DNA of 64,000 bases from Thiothrix phosphatis (lineage in GTDB: Bacteria > Pseudomonadota > Gammaproteobacteria > Thiotrichales > Thiotrichaceae): contig NZ_JAYMYJ010000093.1 of NCBI RefSeq assembly GCF_035668035.1, positions 10,901 to 74,900 of the forward strand. Reading direction: 5' to 3'. This document shows, in pieces, positions 17,748 to 25,758 of the stretch; positions within the stretch are counted from its first letter, which is position 1, and every line of letters begins with the position of its first letter. Under the pieces are notes generated by a model. That model saw nothing but the letters and a program-made list of their open reading frames with translations. It was not told the DNA's origin and made no database searches. The position numbers were made by a program, and so were the translations under genes.

Positions 17748-19712
17748 ATGAGTAAAAGGGACTTGACCACAGGCAGTGAACGCGACCATTTGCTGCAAAT
17801 GACCATCCCCACGATCTGGGGGATGCTTGCCATTATGTCCATGCACATTGTCGACAGCTGGTTTGTGGGGCGGCTCGGTGCTGACGAATTGGCAGCGATG
17901 GGGTTCACCTTCCCCATCGTGATGATCATTGGCAGCCTGGTCCAGGGGGTGGGGACTGGGGCCTCCTCGCTGATCGCCCGTGCCATCGGCTCCGGCCAGA
18001 CCGACTGGGTGCACCGTTACGCCACCCATTCGCTGATCATCGCCTTCAGCATTGCGTTGGCGTTCGCCATCGTTGGCTTGCTGACGGTGAACCCGTTGTT
18101 CCGCCTGCTGGGCGCGCCCGAACATCTGCTGCCCCTGATCCACAGTTACATGGACACCTGGTACTTGGGCTGCTTCCTGATCGTCATGCCCATGGTCGGC
18201 AATGCAGGCGTCCGCGCCGCTGGCAACACCCGCCTGCCCAGTTACGTGCTGATCAGCGTGGCGATTATCCATGTCGCGCTCAATCCATTGCTGATTTTCG
18301 GCCTGTTCGGGTTCCCACGCATGGAATTGCAGGGCGCGGCGCTGTCCACGGTCATTTCCTATGCCATCGCCTCGGTCTTTATCCTGTATATCCTGGGCTT
18401 CCGGCTGAAATTCCTGACCCAGGACGCGCTACGGCAGCAAGCGGCGCAAAGCTGGAAAGCGATCCTGCGCTTGGCCGTCCCTGCCGCCAGCACCAACCTG
18501 ATTGAGCCATTTGCCGCCGCCATCACCACCTGGATCGTGGCGCAATACGGCAGTTACGCGGTGGCGGGGTACGGCGTGGCTTCCCGCATCGAAGCACTCA
18601 GCCTGATTGTGCTGGGCGCGCTGGCGGCGACGCTGGCCCCGTTCGCCGGGCAGAACTGGGGTGCCCGCCAGCTTGACCGCCTCAACCGGGCGCTGGATTT
18701 GAGCTTTCATTTCGCGTGGCTGTGGGGGCTGGGCATCGCCGTCCTGCTGTGGTTCAACGCCGAAGCCGTCATTGGCTGGTTTACGCACAATCCCGAAGCA
18801 GTCCAGTCAGCCAAACAGTATCTTTACATCGTTTCCGCCAGCTTCGGCCTGATGGGGGTCGTCATGATCATCAGCAGCGTGGCCAATGGCATGGGCGCGC
18901 CTGCCCCCGCCCTGGTCATGACGCTGGCGCTGCTGACGATTTACCTGCCGCTGGCGTGGCTGTTGCCGAAAAGCTTCGGGTTAAGCGGCGTCTACATGGC
19001 GATCGCCATCGCCAATGCGCTGGTCGGCCTCGGCGCATTTGTCTGGGCCAAGCGCAAGTGTTCCCGCCGGGCCGCCGCCCGCAAGGTCGCCGCCGCGAAG
19101 CAAACGCGCTGGGACCAGCAGTACAGCGCCAGCGAAAGCTACCTTTACGGCACCGAACCCAATGATTTCCTGCGCAGCAACGCCGCCCGCCTGCCGCTGG
19201 GCAAAACCTTGTGCATCGGCGCAGGCGAAGGCCGCAACGCCGTTTTCCTCGCCGGGCTGGGGCATACCGTCACGGCGCTGGACGCGGCGGAGCCAGCGCT
19301 GGAAAAAGCGCACAAGCTGGCCGGGCAAAAGCAGGTCAGCATCGAAACCGTGCACGCCGACCTCGCCACTTACCGCTTTGAACCCAACCGTTGGGATGCG
19401 GTCGTCTCCATTTTCTGCCATTTGCCCGCCCCGCTGCGCAAACAAGTGCACCGGCAAGTGCTGGCGACGTTGCGCCCAGGCGGGATTTTTCTGCTGGAGG
19501 CGTATACGCCGCAACAGTTGCAGTACAAAACCGGCGGCCCCACCGACCCGGCCATGCTGGCAGACCTAAAAACGCTGCAACAGGAATTGGCGGGGCTGGA
19601 ATTCCTGCATGCGCAAGAAACCACGCGGGAAATCCACGAAGGCGAACTCCATCGCGGCGTGGGCGCTGTCGTGCAGATCATCGCCCGGCGCCGCGCCGAC
19701 CTGCCCGCCTGA
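17748..19712 (+). CDS. MATE family exporter fused to a SAM methyltransferase
   Basis: A 654-residue fusion. Residues about 1-435 are a MATE efflux protein with about twelve membrane segments and the family features VDSWFVGRLG, GAGTGASSL-like Gly-rich loop and the repeat GQNWGARQLDR in the second half. After a basic linker (KCSRRAAARKVAAAKQ) a class I methyltransferase of about 200 residues follows, with TLCIGAGEGRNAVFLAG near 488-503, a LDAAEPAL acidic-strand loop and LRPGGIFLLEAY; it resembles TehB-like enzymes. MATE proteins export cationic or small organic molecules with Na+ or H+. The fusion suggests a substrate methylated before export. Start at 17748 follows AAGGGG; an upstream in-frame ATG at 17718 would add ten residues. 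Confidence 0.85.
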   Translation: MSKRDLTTGSERDHLLQMTIPTIWGMLAIMSMHIVDSWFVGRLGADELAAMGFTFPIVMIIGSLVQGVGTGASSLIARAIGSGQTDWVHRYATHSLIIAFSIALAFAIVGLLTVNPLFRLLGAPEHLLPLIHSYMDTWYLGCFLIVMPMVGNAGVRAAGNTRLPSYVLISVAIIHVALNPLLIFGLFGFPRMELQGAALSTVISYAIASVFILYILGFRLKFLTQDALRQQAAQSWKAILRLAVPAASTNLIEPFAAAITTWIVAQYGSYAVAGYGVASRIEALSLIVLGALAATLAPFAGQNWGARQLDRLNRALDLSFHFAWLWGLGIAVLLWFNAEAVIGWFTHNPEAVQSAKQYLYIVSASFGLMGVVMIISSVANGMGAPAPALVMTLALLTIYLPLAWLLPKSFGLSGVYMAIAIANALVGLGAFVWAKRKCSRRAAARKVAAAKQTRWDQQYSASESYLYGTEPNDFLRSNAARLPLGKTLCIGAGEGRNAVFLAGLGHTVTALDAAEPALEKAHKLAGQKQVSIETVHADLATYRFEPNRWDAVVSIFCHLPAPLRKQVHRQVLATLRPGGIFLLEAYTPQQLQYKTGGPTDPAMLADLKTLQQELAGLEFLHAQETTREIHEGELHRGVGAVVQIIARRRADLPA

Positions 19713-19723
19713 CGCAGGCAAAA

Positions 19724-19753
19724 ACCCGCACTACGCTTCATCAGTGGGCTTTC
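19724..19753 (+). terminator. Possible terminator after the MATE-methyltransferase gene
   Basis: ACCC-CACT pairs with AGTGGG with one bulged base and a 10-base loop, followed by CTTTCC. The U-tract is weak, so termination may be partial. Confidence 0.35.
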
Positions 19754-19763
19754 CGGCATTAAT

Positions 19764-19778
19764 GTAAAGAAATGTTAA
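19764..19778 (+). promoter_or_regulatory. Direct-repeat box 4 (GTAAA-GAAAT-GTTAA)
   Basis: Located 120 bases before the sulfurylase/APS kinase start, in plus orientation. Identical to box 2 over the full 15 bases. Confidence 0.6.
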
Positions 19779-19897
19779 GTTCACTTCTAAAATCCCGCTC
19801 CCCGAATTAGTCTGTCTATTCATTAACCTATCAACGCTGGCAAGCCAGGGCAGGTGACCCTGCCGGATTGCCACGCGCCAGCAGCAAGGGATTTTTC

Positions 19898-21556
19898 ATG
19901 AACAAACGCCACTCTCTCGAAATGGCAAAGGAATTGCCATCCTGGAACCTGACCCCGCGCCAATTATGTGATGTGGAAATGCTGCTGAATGGCGCATTCG
20001 CCCCATTGCAGGGATTCTTGGGCAAACAGGATTATGACCGCGTGGTGGACAGCATGCGGCTGGCGACGGGCGACCTGTGGCCGATGCCGGTGACGCTGGA
20101 CGTTCCCCGCCAATTTGCGCAAGAGCTGACGCCGGGGCGGCAAATCACCCTGCGCGACCCCGAATTTGTGGCCGTCGCCATCATGACCGTGACGGATATC
20201 TGGCAACCGGACAAACTGCGTGAAGCCCAGCAAGTCTACGGCGTGACCGACCCTCACCATCCGGGCGTGGACCACCTGCTGCACCGCACGGAAGAATGCT
20301 ACCTGGGCGGCGTCCTGGAGGTGGTGGAGCCGCCGCAGCATTATGACTACCACTACCTGCGCCATACCCCGGCGGAGCTGAAAGCGCACTTCAGCAAACT
20401 GGGTTGGCAGCGCATTATCGGTTTCCACACCCAAACCGCGATGCACCGCCTCCAGCATACGCAAACCGCCCACCTCGCCCGTGAGCAGGAAGCCAATTTG
20501 CTGATACATCCGATGGTGGGCTTCCCGCAAACCGGCCATTTTGACCACTTCACCCAGGTGCGCTGTTACAAGCACATCCTGGCGGAATACCCCGAACAGA
20601 CCACCGCGCTCAGTCTGCTGAACTTGGCGACGCGCATGGCCGGGCCGCGTGAAGCCTTGTGGCACGCCCTGATCCGCAAAAATTACGGCTGCACGCATTT
20701 CATTGTCGAGCACCACCACGCCAGCCCCACCGGCGCGGATGGGCAGCCCGCCTTCTACGCACCCAACGCCGCATTGCTGCTGGCCCGCGAATTTGCCGCC
20801 GAAGCTGGCATCAATATCGTGGAGGCCCCGCCCATGGCCTATGTGCAGGAACGGGCGGAATATGTCCCGGTGGCGCAGGTCAAGCCGCACGAAGCCGCAC
20901 AGCACCTCGACGAGCCTGAATTGTTGCGCCGCCTGCGCGCCGAGCTGCCGATCCCCGACTGGTTTTCCTACCCGGAAATCCTGGCGGAAATCCGCAAGTC
21001 CTACCCGCCCTGCTACCAACAGGGGTTCACGGTGTTTTTCACCGGCTTGTCCGGCTCCGGCAAATCCACCATCGCCAATGCGCTGCGCATCAAACTGCTG
21101 GAGCTGGGCGGACGCCCGGTGACCCTGCTGGATGGCGATGTCGTGCGCAAAAACCTGTCCAGCGAACTGAGCTTTTCCAAGGAGCACCGCGACCTCAACA
21201 TTCGCCGCATTGGTTTTGTCGCCAGCGAGATCACCAAGAATGGCGGCATCGCCATCTGCGCGCCCATTGCCCCTTACGCCTGCATCCGCCGCGAAGTGCG
21301 CGCCATGATTGAAGCCGTCGGCGGTTTTATCGAAGTGCATGTCTCCACCCCCCTGGAGGAATGCGAACGCCGCGACCGCAAGGGCCTCTACGCCAAGGCG
21401 CGCGCCGGTCTGCTCAAGCAGTTCACCGGCATCGACGACCCCTATGAAACCCCGGAAGACCCGGAATTGCGGCTGGACACCACTGCCATTTCGCCGGACG
21501 AATGCGCCCATCAGGTCTTGCTGAAGCTGGAAAAACTGGGGTATATCAAGGACTGA
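19898..21556 (+). CDS. ATP sulfurylase-like/APS kinase fusion with altered sulfurylase motifs
   Basis: A 552-residue two-domain protein. Residues 1-370 have the ATP sulfurylase fold, with well-conserved flanks such as ANLLIHPMVG, MAGPREALWHA and NYGCTHFIV. The catalytic motifs differ: the usual QTRNPMHRAH is HTQTAMHRLQ (177-186), losing the Arg and second His, and GRDHAG is EHHHAS (271-276). Residues about 375-552 are a normal APS kinase with Walker A GLSGSGKST (383-391), LDGDVVRKNL and GLYAKARAG. The kinase should make PAPS from APS; the sulfurylase half may be inactive, regulatory or changed in substrate. Start at 19898 follows AAGGG; an ATG 10 codons earlier lacks a better site. It may supply PAPS to the sulfotransferase at the left edge. 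Confidence 0.85.
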   Translation: MNKRHSLEMAKELPSWNLTPRQLCDVEMLLNGAFAPLQGFLGKQDYDRVVDSMRLATGDLWPMPVTLDVPRQFAQELTPGRQITLRDPEFVAVAIMTVTDIWQPDKLREAQQVYGVTDPHHPGVDHLLHRTEECYLGGVLEVVEPPQHYDYHYLRHTPAELKAHFSKLGWQRIIGFHTQTAMHRLQHTQTAHLAREQEANLLIHPMVGFPQTGHFDHFTQVRCYKHILAEYPEQTTALSLLNLATRMAGPREALWHALIRKNYGCTHFIVEHHHASPTGADGQPAFYAPNAALLLAREFAAEAGINIVEAPPMAYVQERAEYVPVAQVKPHEAAQHLDEPELLRRLRAELPIPDWFSYPEILAEIRKSYPPCYQQGFTVFFTGLSGSGKSTIANALRIKLLELGGRPVTLLDGDVVRKNLSSELSFSKEHRDLNIRRIGFVASEITKNGGIAICAPIAPYACIRREVRAMIEAVGGFIEVHVSTPLEECERRDRKGLYAKARAGLLKQFTGIDDPYETPEDPELRLDTTAISPDECAHQVLLKLEKLGYIKD

Positions 21557-21588
21557 GACATGAACACCGACAAGCGCAGGAACAGGCC

Positions 21589-23583
21589 ATGCCATTTCCG
21601 CTGATCATACTGGGCGGCGGCCTCGCCACGGCAGCAGTGGCGTCTTGGCTGCATGGGCAGAAAAGCAAGCAGCCCGCCCTGCCCATCGCGGTGCCGGAAA
21701 ACGCCACGGTCAAATCCCTGGTCGAACAGCACCAGCAGGACATGCAGCGGCGTAAGGAAGACGCAGACAAGGAGCTGAAAATAGCCCTGTTGGCGATGGG
21801 CGCCACCGGCCTATCGGAATTGCTTTACCCACCGTTGCTGCTGGTGTCCGTGCCGCTGACGCTGTACGGCTCCGCGCCTATTTTCCGTGATGCTTGGGAA
21901 TACTGGCGGGAAAAGCGCCGCCTGCACTCCAGCGTCATCGACTCCATCGCCATTGTTGGCACAGTGGCGACTGGCTATTACTTCGCCGCCACCATTATCA
22001 ACGGCATGTACTTTCTGGGGCAGAAAGTGCTGCTGAAGACCGAAGACCATTCCAACCAGAAACTGCTCAAACTGTTCCATGAGACGCCGCGCAGCGTCTG
22101 GCTATGGCGTGACGGGGCGGAAGTGGAGACCTTGTTTGAAGACGTGCACACCGGCCAGACCGTGGTGATCCATGCCGGTGAGGCGATCCCTTTCGACGGC
22201 CAGATTGTGCAAGGCATCGGCACGGTAGACCAGCACATGCTCACCGGCGAATCACGCCCGCAGGAAAAAACCGAGGGGGACGCCGTGTTCGCCAGCACCC
22301 TGCTGACGGCGGGCAAACTGCACATCCGCGTCGACAAGGCGGGCAAGGACACGGTTGCCGCCCAGATTGGCGAAATCCTGCAAAACACGCTGGATTTCAA
22401 GTCCACCGTCGAAGCGCGCGGCGTCCGCATCGCCAACCGGATGACCCTGCCCACCCTGGCGCTCAGTGGCCTGGCGTTGGGCAAGCTGGGGCCGGTCAGC
22501 GCCAGCGCGGTCGCCAATTGCAACTTCTCCGACATTATCCGCATCACCATCCCGCTGGGTGTGCTGAACCATCTCAAACTGGCGGCGGAACAGGGCATCC
22601 TGATCAAGGATGGCCGGGCGCTGGAGCTGTTGGGCGAGGTCGACACCGTGGTGTTCGACAAAACTGGCACGCTCACGCGTGAAGAACCCGAAGTTGGTCG
22701 GATCCACGCCTGCAACGGCTTCAGTGAAGAGCGCGTGCTGACATTGGCCGCCGCCGCCGAACACCGGCAGACGCACCCGGTGGCGCGCGCCATCCTGGAA
22801 GCGGCCCGCCAGCGCAAGCTGAAGCCCGAAAGCTGCGACCACACCCATTACGAACTGGGGCGTGGCATCCGTGCGCAAATCCAGGGGCAACAAATCCTGC
22901 TGGGCAGCCAGCGTTTCATGCAGCAGCAAGCCATCGCCATGCCGCCGGACGCCACCTGGCATGAGGCTGAGGCGGGCCACTCACTGCTGTATCTGGCGGT
23001 GGATGGCGAACTGGCGGGCGTGATCGAATTGCAGCCCCAACTCCGCCCCGAAATCCCCGCCATTATCCAGCAACTGCGCAAGCGCGGGCTGGAGCTGTGC
23101 ATCCTGTCCGGCGACCAGGAACAGCCGACCCGGCAACTGGCGGAAGCGCTCGGCATCCAGCAATACTTCGCCGAAACCCTGCCGGAGGACAAGGCGCGCC
23201 ATATCGAAAGCCTGCAAGCCGCCGGGCGCAAGGTCTGTTTCATCGGCGACGGCATCAATGACGCGGTCGCCATGAAAAAAGCCCAGGTCGCCATCTCGCT
23301 GGCGGGTGCCACCACTGTCGCCACCGACACCGCCAGCATCGTCTTTCTGGACAAGAGCCTGCAACAACTGGACGCCCTGTTCGGGCTGGCGAAAGGTTTC
23401 GAACGCAATATGAAGTCCGGGCTGGCCTGGTCGATCCTGCCCGGTGTCGCCGGAATCGGCGCGGTGTTTGCGCTGCATATGCGGATTTACGGCGCTGTGA
23501 GCCTCTATATCCTCAGCCTGGGTGCCGGTGCGGCCAACGCCACCCTACCGCTCCTACAGCACAAGAAAACCCCTCCGCCATGA
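21589..23583 (+). CDS. P-type ATPase of P1B type lacking the CPx metal motif
   Basis: A 664-residue P-type ATPase. The actuator motif TGES is at 219-222, the phosphorylation site DKTGTLT begins at D357, and GDGINDAVA follows near 553, so ATP hydrolysis and phosphorylation are probably intact. No N-terminal HMA domain (GMTCxxC) is present. In the fourth core membrane helix the usual CPC is replaced by C-N-F (311-313), followed by SDIIRIT instead of ALGLATP. Copper, zinc or cadmium transport should not be assumed. The ATG at 21589 has AGGA upstream. It follows the sulfurylase/APS kinase by 32 bases and is probably cotranscribed. Confidence 0.85.
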   Translation: MPFPLIILGGGLATAAVASWLHGQKSKQPALPIAVPENATVKSLVEQHQQDMQRRKEDADKELKIALLAMGATGLSELLYPPLLLVSVPLTLYGSAPIFRDAWEYWREKRRLHSSVIDSIAIVGTVATGYYFAATIINGMYFLGQKVLLKTEDHSNQKLLKLFHETPRSVWLWRDGAEVETLFEDVHTGQTVVIHAGEAIPFDGQIVQGIGTVDQHMLTGESRPQEKTEGDAVFASTLLTAGKLHIRVDKAGKDTVAAQIGEILQNTLDFKSTVEARGVRIANRMTLPTLALSGLALGKLGPVSASAVANCNFSDIIRITIPLGVLNHLKLAAEQGILIKDGRALELLGEVDTVVFDKTGTLTREEPEVGRIHACNGFSEERVLTLAAAAEHRQTHPVARAILEAARQRKLKPESCDHTHYELGRGIRAQIQGQQILLGSQRFMQQQAIAMPPDATWHEAEAGHSLLYLAVDGELAGVIELQPQLRPEIPAIIQQLRKRGLELCILSGDQEQPTRQLAEALGIQQYFAETLPEDKARHIESLQAAGRKVCFIGDGINDAVAMKKAQVAISLAGATTVATDTASIVFLDKSLQQLDALFGLAKGFERNMKSGLAWSILPGVAGIGAVFALHMRIYGAVSLYILSLGAGAANATLPLLQHKKTPPP

Positions 23584-23622
23584 GCGCCAGCCAATGCAGG
23601 CCGTTATTTTTCCAGCAAGCTC

Positions 23623-23637
23623 TTAACAATTCTTAAC
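23623..23637 (-). promoter_or_regulatory. Direct-repeat box 5 (GTTAA-GAATT-GTTAA)
   Basis: On the minus strand the site reads GTTAAGAATTGTTAA. It lies between the P-type ATPase stop and the small membrane protein, 23 bases upstream of a TATAAT at 23661-23666. Orientation is opposite to the downstream gene. Confidence 0.55.
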
Positions 23638-23660
23638 ATTCTTGCCATCATGGTGGGGTG

Positions 23661-23666
23661 TATAAT
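23661..23666 (+). promoter_or_regulatory. Candidate -10 element for the 81-residue protein
   Basis: A perfect TATAAT 30 bases before the ATG at 23696. No good -35 is seen at 17 bases, which would fit activation by a factor bound at box 5. Confidence 0.5.
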
Positions 23667-23695
23667 AATGAGGCTTTGTACCAAGGAGAAACGCC

Positions 23696-23941
23696 ATGTT
23701 GAACTTTATTGTAGGGGCTGCCGTTGGCGCAGTCGCCACTTACGTTTTCAAAGACGAACAGGCCAAGCAATGGCTGGACGACACCAGTAAAAAGCTGCAA
23801 GAAGGTGCCGCTTCCTTCATGGATTCCTTCAAGAAGAAACCAGAGGAAACTGCTGCCGAAGCTGTCCAGACAACGGCGGAAGCTGTCGTCGAAACGGTGG
23901 AAACCATTGCCGACAAGGGTGAAAATATCGCGCCTGCTTGA
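23696..23941 (+). CDS. Small YtxH/DUF5132-like membrane-associated protein
   Basis: An 81-residue protein with a short glycine/alanine-rich hydrophobic N-terminus (about residues 2-18, IVGAAVGAVATYVF) then an acidic and lysine-rich amphipathic helix (KDEQAKQWLDDTSKK onward). This is the layout of YtxH-like and DUF5132 stress-related proteins. A strong AAGGAGA site is 7 bases upstream, a TATAAT 30 bases upstream, and a terminator directly follows, so it is probably transcribed alone and abundantly. It sits among ATPase-like genes and may be an accessory subunit. No specific function is assigned. Confidence 0.75.
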   Translation: MLNFIVGAAVGAVATYVFKDEQAKQWLDDTSKKLQEGAASFMDSFKKKPEETAAEAVQTTAEAVVETVETIADKGENIAPA

Positions 23942-23950
23942 TGCGTGAGC

Positions 23951-23988
23951 CCTACGGGCGTTCAGTTTGGGCGTCCCGTAGGTTTTTT
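23951..23988 (+). terminator. Rho-independent terminator after the 81-residue protein
   Basis: CCTACGGG at 23951-23958 pairs with CCCGTAGG at 23975-23982, followed by six T. It overlaps the last codons of the convergent DUF697 gene, so the two genes share it. Confidence 0.75.
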
Positions 23989-24825
23989 CGCCACAGCAAG
24001 CTGTTTTCCCTCCCGCAATGCTTGCTGAAATTCCGCTTGCGCCTGTTTGCCATCGAAGTTTTCCAGGCTGCCACCCGCCTCAAAATGGCGGATGAACACT
24101 TTGCCGACAGCAAAAATCACCCCCCCTGCCACTGCTGACAAGCCTAGATTGCCACCTATCGAACCGATTCCGGGTATTGCCTTGCTGATACTGCTCAACG
24201 CCATTAAAGCGGTGGTCGGCAATGAGCCGCACAACATGGCGACCACCAACGATTTGCCCCGCTCCTTATTGAAATCCACGCCGTAATGGGCGCTTAAGTT
24301 ATCCAACATATTGAGTTGTGCGCCAGTCAGGGCCGCCACATCCAGGATCGGAATCGGTGCCAGGCTCAACGTCATGCCAACCGCCATGTGTTTCCTGACA
24401 ATGCCCCAGGCTTGCTGGTGCCGGAGTTCGGTGTTAATAGGTTCGGCGGGGGGCGGTACGGCCACGCTGCCTGTTTCCGACGGCGCATTCTTTGTTCCCG
24501 CGCCGCCGTTGCCGTCCTCACTGGCGGGCTGGCGTATTTTCCAGCCCTTCAGTGCCCCTGCGTCCAGGCGTATCCTTGGCGGAGCCACACGCAAGCGGGA
24601 TAGCCATTGACGCGGCAACCCGTGCGTGGAGCCATCACGTCGGGCAGACACCAATAAAACCAGCACCGCCAGCAGGATCAGCACGCCGCCCCCGGCCAGC
24701 AGCTTCAGCGGCAAGGCCCCAACCTCGCACCCGCCCATCATGGATGGGACAAACAGCACCAGGAGAATGAACCCCGTCATCATCAAAATAAGGGCTGGCG
24801 CCCAAACTTCGCACTTCAATTTCAT
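23962..24825 (-). CDS. DUF697-domain membrane protein
   Basis: A 287-residue protein. Two membrane segments lie near the N-terminus (about 9-30 and 37-58), then a variable linker, and a C-terminal region of about 150 residues with MAVGMTLSLAPIPILDVAAL, ISKAIPGIGSIGG and AVGKVFIRHFEAGGS, the pattern of DUF697 (also found in YcjF and some GTPase-associated proteins). The start at 24825 is chosen since AGGG lies 9 bases before; ATGs at 24846 and 24861 are alternatives. DUF697 proteins are of unknown role in envelope stress or ion handling. It is transcribed opposite to the ATPase-like genes flanking it and has box 6 upstream. Confidence 0.75.
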   Translation of the reverse strand: MKLKCEVWAPALILMMTGFILLVLFVPSMMGGCEVGALPLKLLAGGGVLILLAVLVLLVSARRDGSTHGLPRQWLSRLRVAPPRIRLDAGALKGWKIRQPASEDGNGGAGTKNAPSETGSVAVPPPAEPINTELRHQQAWGIVRKHMAVGMTLSLAPIPILDVAALTGAQLNMLDNLSAHYGVDFNKERGKSLVVAMLCGSLPTTALMALSSISKAIPGIGSIGGNLGLSAVAGGVIFAVGKVFIRHFEAGGSLENFDGKQAQAEFQQALREGKQLAVAKKPTGRPN

Positions 24826-24889
24826 ATGTTGACACCCTAGCTCCATGGGTTTTTGCCGCATACTCTAGCATTTCATGAGGCGTCCAAAT

Positions 24890-24904
24890 GTAAAGAAATG
24901 TTAC
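24890..24904 (+). promoter_or_regulatory. Direct-repeat box 6 (GTAAA-GAAAT-GTTAC)
   Basis: It lies in the divergent spacer between the DUF697 gene (minus) and the actuator-only ATPase relative (plus), about 70 bases from each start. One half-site base differs from the consensus. Confidence 0.5.
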
Positions 24905-24972
24905 GGATGCTTTTCATTGGAGCCACACCAGTGGAATAATGGGTCTGCTCAATTGATTGGCGGAGTAAGGGC

Positions 24973-25728
24973 ATGATCCAGTTAGGCGTTCTGTTGATGG
25001 CGGGCGGCGTGGCGGGGGCGTTATGGCGCGACTACCGAAAAAAACAGGCATATAAAAGTCATGCCGCGCTACCCTATGCCAACCCGGAGCCGCAAACCTC
25101 CAAACTGCCACCGCCCACCCGCGTCAAAGTTTTTGATGATGTGGGGGAACTCAACCACTACCAGAAAATTTCCTGGTATGCGCTGGCATTCGCCGCCTCT
25201 GGCTCTTGGTTCTATCCGCCCGCCAGGCTGGTCAGTTTGCCGCTGCTCAGTTACAACACTTATCATTTTTTCCGCACCATCAGGCAATCGGACAAAGCTG
25301 ACCAGAAATCCCCGGTCACCCTGTTTGAAAGCATTGGCATAGCCGGTTCGCTGGCGACCGGGAGCCCCTTCACCGCTTCAATGCTGATGGTGTTTTCGTT
25401 CGGGACCCGCAAGCTGCTGTTACAGGCGGGCAACATCTCCAACAACATCGGCTTTTCCCAGCCATTCAATCCGCGTTATGCCAAGGTATGGGTGATGCGC
25501 GACGGGGCTGAACTGGAAACCACAGTCGGCAACTTGCGCGAAGACGATGTCATTGTCTTGCATGCTGGCGACACCATCGCCCTGGAAGGCAAGGTTCTGG
25601 ATGGTGTGGGCAGTGTGCGCCAATTCAGCCTGCGCAAACAGATGAAGCTGATCCCGAAACAGGAAGGCGACCGGGTGTACCCCTTCACCCAACTGGAATC
25701 CGGCTGCCTGCATGTGCAGGCTGTCTGA
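24973..25728 (+). CDS. Actuator-only relative of P-type ATPase
   Basis: A 251-residue protein homologous to the N-terminal 250 residues of the P-type ATPase at 21.6 kb: an N-terminal membrane segment, a paired hydrophobic region (SWFYPPARLVSLPLL and so on), then VWVMRDGAELETTVGNLREDDVIVLHAGDTIALEGKV-type actuator strands. The TGES loop is replaced by RKQM (221-224). It stops before any phosphorylation or nucleotide domain, with a natural stop and no downstream remnant, so it appears to be a stable shortened gene. It cannot transport by itself; it may bind or regulate the full ATPase. GGAG/AAGGG precede the ATG. Confidence 0.7.
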   Translation: MIQLGVLLMAGGVAGALWRDYRKKQAYKSHAALPYANPEPQTSKLPPPTRVKVFDDVGELNHYQKISWYALAFAASGSWFYPPARLVSLPLLSYNTYHFFRTIRQSDKADQKSPVTLFESIGIAGSLATGSPFTASMLMVFSFGTRKLLLQAGNISNNIGFSQPFNPRYAKVWVMRDGAELETTVGNLREDDVIVLHAGDTIALEGKVLDGVGSVRQFSLRKQMKLIPKQEGDRVYPFTQLESGCLHVQAV

Positions 25729-25758
25729 GCAACCAGCAGCCTGCCTTGCCGGACACTT

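Noticed and set aside
19964..21595. Minus-strand open frame of 543 codons
   Set aside because: Antisense of the sulfurylase/APS kinase gene, without recognisable motifs.
21560..21604. A 14-codon frame before the P-type ATPase, possible leader peptide
   Set aside because: No attenuator hairpin or codon bias; overlap with the ATPase start is most simply chance.
21589..23583. Annotation as copper- or zinc-exporting ATPase
   Set aside because: The CPx motif and N-terminal metal-binding domain are absent, so a metal call would be unsupported.
25716..25744. Perfect 8-bp hairpin at the convergent end of the actuator-only gene and tssA
   Set aside because: No T-tract on either strand, so not called as a terminator, although it may affect message stability.
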